Part shown: piece after piece, positions 6,749-10,802 of the stretch
How positions within the stretch are numbered: position 1 is the stretch's first letter
Layout: each line of letters opens with the position of its first letter
Assembly (NCBI GenBank): GCA_905480445.1
Contig: CAJQQJ010000197.1
Span: forward strand, 1 to 10,802
Source of the DNA: an uncultured Alphaproteobacteria bacterium
GTDB lineage: Bacteria; Pseudomonadota; Alphaproteobacteria; UBA7985; CAJQQZ01
Length of the DNA stretch: 10,802 nt
Reading direction: 5' to 3'
Program-made: the position numbers and the translations under genes
The notes under the pieces: model-generated
What the model was told of the DNA's origin: nothing
The model's database searches: none
The model's input: the letters and a program-made list of their open reading frames with translations, nothing else

Positions 6749-7003
6749 TTACTCATTATTGGACAATCCCACCTGTGACCTTGTGGCATTTAGCCATCGA
6801 AGGATATTGGGACCTGCCAATAAATCACGAGATTCAATTACTTGTCCAACGTTTACAGCTTCATCACGGGTTAGGGATAGAACATTTGCATGGCGACTGG
6901 TTGCCTGCAGAAAATCACGACCCTTCCCGGCAAGCCGTTCCTGTTCCTTCCAGTCTTCAATCTGCTCGATCGTCAATTTCGAAAACGATAATGGTTTCTT
7001 CAT
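6749..7003 (-). CDS. small hypothetical protein, 84 residues, mob operon
   Basis: Not recognised. The protein is 84 residues, soluble and charged. Its first third is predicted helical (LTIEQIEDWKEQERLAGKG, about 10-28), followed by a region with Arg and His (RHANVLSLTRDEAVNVGQ) and a C-terminal LRWLNATRSQVGLS. There is no cysteine and no membrane segment. The ATG at 7003 follows the preceding gene by 32 bases without a clear Shine-Dalgarno. Its position in a co-oriented series with the relaxase and coupling protein suggests an accessory mobilization or maintenance role, by inference only. Confidence 0.65.
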   Translation of the reverse strand: MKKPLSFSKLTIEQIEDWKEQERLAGKGRDFLQATSRHANVLSLTRDEAVNVGQVIESRDLLAGPNILRWLNATRSQVGLSNNE

Positions 7004-7035
7004 GTTTGATCAGACTAAAAAATGAGACCAGCGAG

Positions 7036-7479
7036 TCAAATGTCTCGCTCGAACTCATCTTGAGATTTAGCCAGTTTCTGTTGGCTATACACTTTCGCTC
7101 TCAATTCTTTCGCGCGTTGGAAATCCTTGTCCCTCTGTCCGAGCTGGTAGCCTCGTTCCATGGCAGAAGAGGATTGATCCACCTCCAACACTCGACCACG
7201 AAACCCATCTTGCCAACCTTTGTCGAAGTCTTCTTTTTGATTCTGTAACTCCCTGGAATTTGGCAGCGGCACGCCATTGGCAGTCAACCTGTGTTGGCGC
7301 TGCTTGCGAACAGTCTTGTGCTTTGCGTAAGCCTCACTGTAGGCACTAAAGAATGCGTTCATGTATCCTTTGGACAGGACCGAAATACTCAAACTAGGTC
7401 TGGGTCGACGCTTCAACCCTTGATCAGCATGAGACTGCCCTTGATAGCTGCCATGCTTTTCACCGAGAATGTTCAGCAT
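7036..7479 (-). CDS. hypothetical mob-operon protein with aromatic/GxxxG helix motifs, 147 residues
   Basis: Not recognised, but structured. The 147-residue basic protein has an N-terminal segment LSKGY (35-39) opening a helix with aromatics every four residues (Y39, F43, Y47, Y51). Two further short motifs follow: KGWQDGF at 87-93 (G88, W89, G92, F93) and RGYQLGQ at 109-115. The C-terminal third is highly charged and probably helical or coiled-coil. The 39-51 segment aligns without gaps to residues 42-54 of the adjacent upstream gene and to residues 7-19 of the partial gene at the right edge. The ATG has AAAGGA just upstream and overlaps the upstream gene by 20 bases, implying coupled translation. 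A coupling-protein or relaxosome partner is one possibility. Confidence 0.75.
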   Translation of the reverse strand: MLNILGEKHGSYQGQSHADQGLKRRPRPSLSISVLSKGYMNAFFSAYSEAYAKHKTVRKQRQHRLTANGVPLPNSRELQNQKEDFDKGWQDGFRGRVLEVDQSSSAMERGYQLGQRDKDFQRAKELRAKVYSQQKLAKSQDEFERDI

Positions 7480-7729
7480 TGTCCTTTTCCTGTTCAGTAT
7501 CCATCTCTCGCTCCTCGCACTGCCGCTTTATCTCCTGAAAGTATTCCCTCTTATAGAGGCCCTGCACGTAGCCTTCAGTGTATCCCGTCAGGTAAGAATC
7601 TAAATAGGCCTCTGAGGCAAGACTGGGGGCCAGCTCAGGCTTTGGGGATGAAAGATTATTCTGGATACCATCGCGGTACCCGTCTCCCGCACCAACCAGT
7701 TGCGCTGCTATATCTATTTCCATGATCAT
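7460..7729 (-). CDS. hypothetical mob-operon protein with aromatic/GxxxG helix motif, 89 residues
   Basis: Not recognised. The 89-residue protein has a short GYRDG motif at 17-21, a Pro-rich linker (29-35), and a helix at about 41-60 in which Y42, Y46, Y50 and Y54 fall four apart and G49, G53 and G57 make a double GxxxG. A charged tail (KRQCEEREMDTEQE) follows. The helix aligns without gaps to segments in the next gene and in the partial gene at 10669-10802. AGAAGGA stands 5 bases before ATG 7729; an ATG two codons later is also possible. It begins 10 bases after the coupling-protein stop, so it is surely in the same operon. The GxxxG pattern recalls helix-packing motifs such as those of Yae1 or FliH, by pattern only. 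Confidence 0.75.
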   Translation of the reverse strand: MIMEIDIAAQLVGAGDGYRDGIQNNLSSPKPELAPSLASEAYLDSYLTGYTEGYVQGLYKREYFQEIKRQCEEREMDTEQEKDNAEHSR

Positions 7730-7739
7730 TCATTCCTTC

Positions 7740-9365
7740 TCAAAGTGGTAACAAGGGAGGCATCCCGCCATGCCCAGTTGGAAGTATCGCCTGGGGCAGT
7801 TTGGATCTGCGGTTTAGATCACCTCGCTTGAAGTAGGGTTTGGTTTTCAGCACGACTGGTGGACGGTTGGAATTCAGTAAAAGGGCTTGATTGTCCTTCA
7901 TGCGGATCAACTCGTTAGCAGCGCGCAAAGGCGTTCGGTTGATTGACCCCAATCGTGCTTCCAGTTCCTTGGCTGTATCGAGCGCCATGCCTGGAAAGTA
8001 GATCTCACTACCCAGCGCTTCCTGGATGATTTTGGCTTTGCTTCTGCCGTACTTGTTTTCCAGTTGAGCCATTGATTGTAGAAACAAGGCAAAGGCCACT
8101 TTGTACTTTCTCGATGTTGTCGCAAAAACCTCAAATCCATTGATGCTGAGGTGGCCAAATTCATCCAGGAACAACCACACAGGATTACCGGGGTTACGCG
8201 CGTCCTTCAGTAATGACTTGAACAGCTCTGCGTAGAATAGATTCAGCAAGAAAGCGTAAAGCTCCATGTCTGTCTGATTGACGATGATATAGAGCGCTGT
8301 CTTACGCGTTCTGAGCTCATTCAGGTCGAGACTATTGGATTGTGTGAGGCTGGCTATCTCCGGCGTTGCCACACCGTCCAGGGCAACATCCGCAGTCATC
8401 AACACTGACTGAATGGCTTTGAAGTTACCTTGAACAAAAGCCTGATAGGATGCAAATGTCAGCGGGTCATTCTGGGTATTGGCGAGCACGAACTGGTCAA
8501 TCTTACCAAGTTTCCCTGGCCCAGCCACATGCGCATCAAACGAAGTTACCAAATGGCGAAGGTTTGCCAGGTTGCAATAACGAGGATTACCCTGGTTGAT
8601 CAGGCACTGTGCGAGGATACGGATCAACTTCTCCGCTGCCTGTTCCCAGAATGGATCAGAAGCCTTACCGCCACTCTGGCTGTGAGATGAAGCAATCAGC
8701 GTTTTAGCGACGTCGGCAATCTGCTGCGGGGCCAATGCTCCTGCCAATGGGTTATAGGTCTCGCTCTTCTTCGGATCGATCAGATTCAAGGCGCGTATTC
8801 TGTAACCCCTGTCGTGGAGATAGCCTGATGTCTTCTGATAGATCTCACCGGAGGTATCAGAAATCACAAAGCTGGGTTCATCAGCGGGCGGCATTAAAAG
8901 ATTGGGCATGACAATGACTGATGTTTTACCGCGCCCCATACCGCCCTGAATGAGCAAGCTTTGATAAGAGTCCTTTTCTGAAAGCCTGGCACTACGGCCA
9001 TCCATCAGGATGCCTTTGTTGCGTGAACTGAGAATAGATGCTTTCTCCCAGATCGACATGAAGCGCGCTGAGCTTCCGCCCAGACCAAAGAGCCAGCCAA
9101 TTGACGTAAAGAGCCCTTTGAATGTCCATCCAATGATCTTGAAGAAACCACCGAATATTCCCGTGACGATTGCGCCAATGCCACTGCCTATACCGCCAAC
9201 GGTTCCAAAGACACCGCGCCGGAACCTTGGGAACCATGCAAAGCCAAACAGCACAAAACACAGGATGCCAATCGGCCCCAGCATAATCAGAACGCCGGGG
9301 ATGGCTGGGATCAAAGCTATGACCACGATTGTGATGAAGAAGTATTTATTGAATTTGGCTAACAT
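7740..9365 (-). CDS. type IV coupling protein, VirD4/TraG family ATPase
   Basis: An inner-membrane hexameric ATPase family that hands the relaxase-DNA complex to a type IV secretion channel. Of 541 residues, 8-46 form two hydrophobic segments, and 51-97 are an unusual Gly-rich hydrophobic stretch (GTVGGIGSGIGAIVTG), possibly a further membrane-associated hairpin. Walker A is GGMGRGKT at 141-148 and Walker B is VWLFLDEFG at 396-404 (D401, E402). The FYAELFKSLL (377-386) and LQSMAQLENKYG (429-440) segments are typical of TraG/VirD4. The common DPKGE motif after Walker A appears as DTSGE (170-174). Its ATG shares an A with the relaxase stop (TAATG), and AAGGGAGTG precedes it, so translation is coupled. 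No channel genes are visible. Confidence 0.92.
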   Translation of the reverse strand: MLAKFNKYFFITIVVIALIPAIPGVLIMLGPIGILCFVLFGFAWFPRFRRGVFGTVGGIGSGIGAIVTGIFGGFFKIIGWTFKGLFTSIGWLFGLGGSSARFMSIWEKASILSSRNKGILMDGRSARLSEKDSYQSLLIQGGMGRGKTSVIVMPNLLMPPADEPSFVISDTSGEIYQKTSGYLHDRGYRIRALNLIDPKKSETYNPLAGALAPQQIADVAKTLIASSHSQSGGKASDPFWEQAAEKLIRILAQCLINQGNPRYCNLANLRHLVTSFDAHVAGPGKLGKIDQFVLANTQNDPLTFASYQAFVQGNFKAIQSVLMTADVALDGVATPEIASLTQSNSLDLNELRTRKTALYIIVNQTDMELYAFLLNLFYAELFKSLLKDARNPGNPVWLFLDEFGHLSINGFEVFATTSRKYKVAFALFLQSMAQLENKYGRSKAKIIQEALGSEIYFPGMALDTAKELEARLGSINRTPLRAANELIRMKDNQALLLNSNRPPVVLKTKPYFKRGDLNRRSKLPQAILPTGHGGMPPLLPL

Positions 9366-10279
9366 TATCGCTCACTCCCTTGTTCTTGTTCAAAGCCATC
9401 CAGCTGCTTGTTCGCAGCCTTTTCGATTTCAGTTCGGGAGTTGAGAAGGCTGGAGGCACGTTCGTCCTTTGACGGTGTTTGCTTCTGTCTGCCCCGGCTA
9501 GCACTCCGCACTCTCAGCTGATCCAGGTCGTTGCTCAAACCCAAAGTGGCCAGTCGATACTTGCGCCCGGTTTCCTGGTCCTTGACGCCTGCGGTCTTGC
9601 CACGCTCGTAGTAGTCATAGCCACAGACCGCCAACCAGGACTTCAGGTCTTCAACGTCTCTGGCATGATGGAAACAAGCGCCAATGGCCTTGGCCACTTT
9701 CTCTTTGTCGGAAGGCTCTCCGCTCCGGCGTTTCATCTCGCCTTCATTTTTGGTCACTTTGATATTCTCCCTTGTACGCGTTCGATCATAAACTTTCCGC
9801 CCTGACAGCTCCGGATAGCGCTCAAATCCATAGCCTTCGACCTGGCGCTGAACGCCTGCAAAGGTGGCCTTATCCAGTCGCACCCGTTTATGAGAACGCA
9901 CACCATTGGAGGAGATCATCATATGGATATGCGGATAGTCGGAATTGAAATGCACTCGACCCCAGGCCAGCTGGTCAGGCGCACGACTGCTGCAATAGCG
10001 CTCTGCAAGATCAGTTAGAATCTCTGCCTGCTGGGGCTTGGATAGATGGCCCTGGTTTTCCAGGACGATAACTTCATGGAACAAAGCATTGCCGTTGCGC
10101 CGTTTGGGCAAGTAACGATAGTTTCGATGAAACTGATCAGCCACGAGGCTGGTATTCTCACCGCCGTGATAGAGATTACGGGCGAATGTTCCATTACCAC
10201 CACCCTCACCGTCTCGCGCTATGTAGGCGATCAGTTGCTCAAAGGTCGGTGCTTTGCGGGACATGGATTTTATGATCAT
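9365..10279 (-). CDS. MOBP/VirD2-like relaxase (mobilization nuclease)
   Basis: Relaxase of 304 residues that would nick one strand at oriT, bind its 5' end through a tyrosine, and pilot the strand into a recipient. The N-terminal nuclease domain has a candidate catalytic Tyr (Y19, in LIAYIARD), a histidine-containing strand ALFHEVIVLE, and the metal-binding WGRVHFNSDYPHIHMMIS segment with H110, H117 and H119, matching the MOBP histidine motif. A later CGYDYYERGKTAGV...YRLATLGL region (about 219-248) is common in MobA/VirD2-type relaxases. The tail is charged and may bind partners. ATG 10279 was chosen over the upstream start at 10318 because GGGAG lies 7-8 bases before it and homology starts there. 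The protein is short for the family but complete. Confidence 0.88.
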   Translation of the reverse strand: MIIKSMSRKAPTFEQLIAYIARDGEGGGNGTFARNLYHGGENTSLVADQFHRNYRYLPKRRNGNALFHEVIVLENQGHLSKPQQAEILTDLAERYCSSRAPDQLAWGRVHFNSDYPHIHMMISSNGVRSHKRVRLDKATFAGVQRQVEGYGFERYPELSGRKVYDRTRTRENIKVTKNEGEMKRRSGEPSDKEKVAKAIGACFHHARDVEDLKSWLAVCGYDYYERGKTAGVKDQETGRKYRLATLGLSNDLDQLRVRSASRGRQKQTPSKDERASSLLNSRTEIEKAANKQLDGFEQEQGSER

Positions 10280-10378
10280 ACGTTGCTCCCAGATTAACGA
10301 AGGCAAAACCCTTCGCAATCCTTGTGCAGGAGCGGCCTACGCCGATCTAGGGACGGATAGTCGTCCGTGAGGCGAACG
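10280..10378. other. candidate origin of transfer (oriT), palindrome-rich gap before relaxase
   Basis: The 99-base gap before the relaxase start holds three perfect short hairpins: CGAAGG-CAAAAC-CCTTCG (10298-10315), CGGC-CTAC-GCCG (10333-10344) and GGACG-GATAGT-CGTCC (10351-10366, with an alternative offset stem ACGGA/TCCGT at 10353-10368). On the minus strand the last contains CTATCCGTCC, which recalls the YATCCTGY nick core of MOBP oriTs but differs at the cut-adjacent bases. Relaxase genes usually lie next to their oriT, which supports the call. The first hairpin could also act in the relaxase leader. No nic site is proven. Confidence 0.45.
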
Positions 10379-10561
10379 CTACCGCGGGCGATCATTTTCA
10401 AATAAAGCAACACGCATCAACTGCTCCGGCGACATGAGGTCAACGGTAAAGCAGCCGCGTTCTTCCAAGATCTGACGACCCTTCTCCATGTAGTCCTCGC
10501 GCAGTTCCGCATCCCAGGTCATCAACTGGAGTTCCAAAGGCGTTAAGACAAATTTTCTCAT
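10379..10561 (-). CDS. small hypothetical protein upstream of relaxase
   Basis: Not recognised. From ATG 10561 it encodes 60 residues: a start MRKFVLTPLELQLMTWDAEL, a charged helix (REDYMEKGRQILEERG) and a C-terminal SPEQLMRVALFENDRPR. In-frame starts at 10654 (ATG) and 10672 (TTG, overlapping the stop of the upstream gene) would add 31-37 residues including a CRCP segment. None has a convincing Shine-Dalgarno, so the start is open; 10654 would give the tightest operon spacing. Its place just before the candidate oriT suggests a small relaxosome accessory protein, by position only. Confidence 0.55.
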   Translation of the reverse strand: MRKFVLTPLELQLMTWDAELREDYMEKGRQILEERGCFTVDLMSPEQLMRVALFENDRPR

Positions 10562-10668
10562 GTCTGGATACTCTATTTGATCAACTGGGCACCTGCAAAA
10601 AGGAGGGCCTATTTCGGCTTGCTTGCCGCGACTGGATATTGCGACGGAGTGCATCAGGGCGCGTCGTC

Positions 10669-10802
10669 TCAATCTCTGGATCGGCCCTCTAGCTGATCTT
10701 GCACCCGCTGTTCAATCAATAGCTTTTCAGTCAAGCCGCGATCAAAACCTAAGTCATAGAATTTAGCAAACTCAACCCTATAGCCTTTGCTCAGTTGAAC
10801 AG
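10669..10802 (-). CDS. hypothetical protein, C-terminal 43 residues (partial at right edge)
   Basis: An open frame entering from the right edge ends with TGA at 10669-10671. The visible 43 residues include LSKGYRVEFAKFYDLGF at 3-19, with aromatics every four residues (Y7, F11, Y15, F19) and G18 and G22, then a charged tail rich in Gln and Glu. The segment aligns ungapped with the 89- and 147-residue proteins downstream of the coupling protein and shares an exact LSKGY with the latter. That conservation supports real coding despite its shortness. The start lies outside the window. Confidence 0.6.
   Translation of the reverse strand, partial: VQLSKGYRVEFAKFYDLGFDRGLTEKLLIEQRVQDQLEGRSRD

Noticed and set aside
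6673..7248. 191-residue plus-strand open frame opposite the small mob-operon genes
   Set aside because: It lies antisense to two minus-strand frames with good operon spacing and motif support, and shows no recognisable domain.
9010..9805. Long plus-strand open frames opposite the coupling protein and relaxase genes
   Set aside because: They are antisense shadows of two clearly identified genes.

Overview
The window is accessory DNA, most likely from an alphaproteobacterium, possibly a marine or aquatic one. This rests on the IS630 subtypes, which resemble those of rhizobial and acetic-acid bacterial genomes, on an RTX serralysin-type protease and on moderate base composition; no chromosomal marker gene is present to fix the taxon. 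No rRNA, tRNA or CRISPR array was seen. Three parts can be read.

Left part (1-1745) is an IS630 graveyard. A minus-strand IS630 element (IS-B) enters from beyond the left edge and ends at a CTAG around 138-141. It interrupts the transposase gene of a second, plus-strand IS630 element (IS-A), whose remainder runs to about 1093-1100. IS-A in turn abuts the 3' half of a third IS630 element (IS-B'), of the same subtype as IS-B, ending at a CTAG at 1742-1745. All three transposase genes are cut by an insertion or the window edge, or are out of frame.

Middle part (1746-4703) carries one large intact gene, a minus-strand secreted M10B (serralysin-like) metalloprotease with RTX calcium-binding repeats. 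An AT-rich inverted repeat follows it, and several dyad symmetries lie upstream. Next come two perfectly adjacent 19-bp repeats resembling an IS21-type terminus, a strong 10-bp hairpin, and a mostly empty stretch with one small orphan ORF.

Right part (4704-10802) looks like one end of an integrative mobilizable element. A plus-strand large serine recombinase converges on a compact minus-strand mobilization operon. In transcription order the operon holds the tail of an unknown gene, a small hypothetical gene, a roughly 100-bp palindrome-rich gap that is a candidate oriT, a MOBP/VirD2-like relaxase, a VirD4/TraG-type coupling protein coupled to it by a TAATG overlap, and four small unrecognised genes. 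No mating-channel genes are visible, so the element probably borrows another element's type IV secretion channel or keeps its own beyond the right edge.

The most notable point is that three small proteins on either side of the relaxase/coupling-protein pair share an ungapped helix signature: aromatic residues every four positions with interleaved GxxxG spacing, and an identical LSKGY start in two of them. This suggests a duplicated, undescribed accessory family belonging to the mobilization module.
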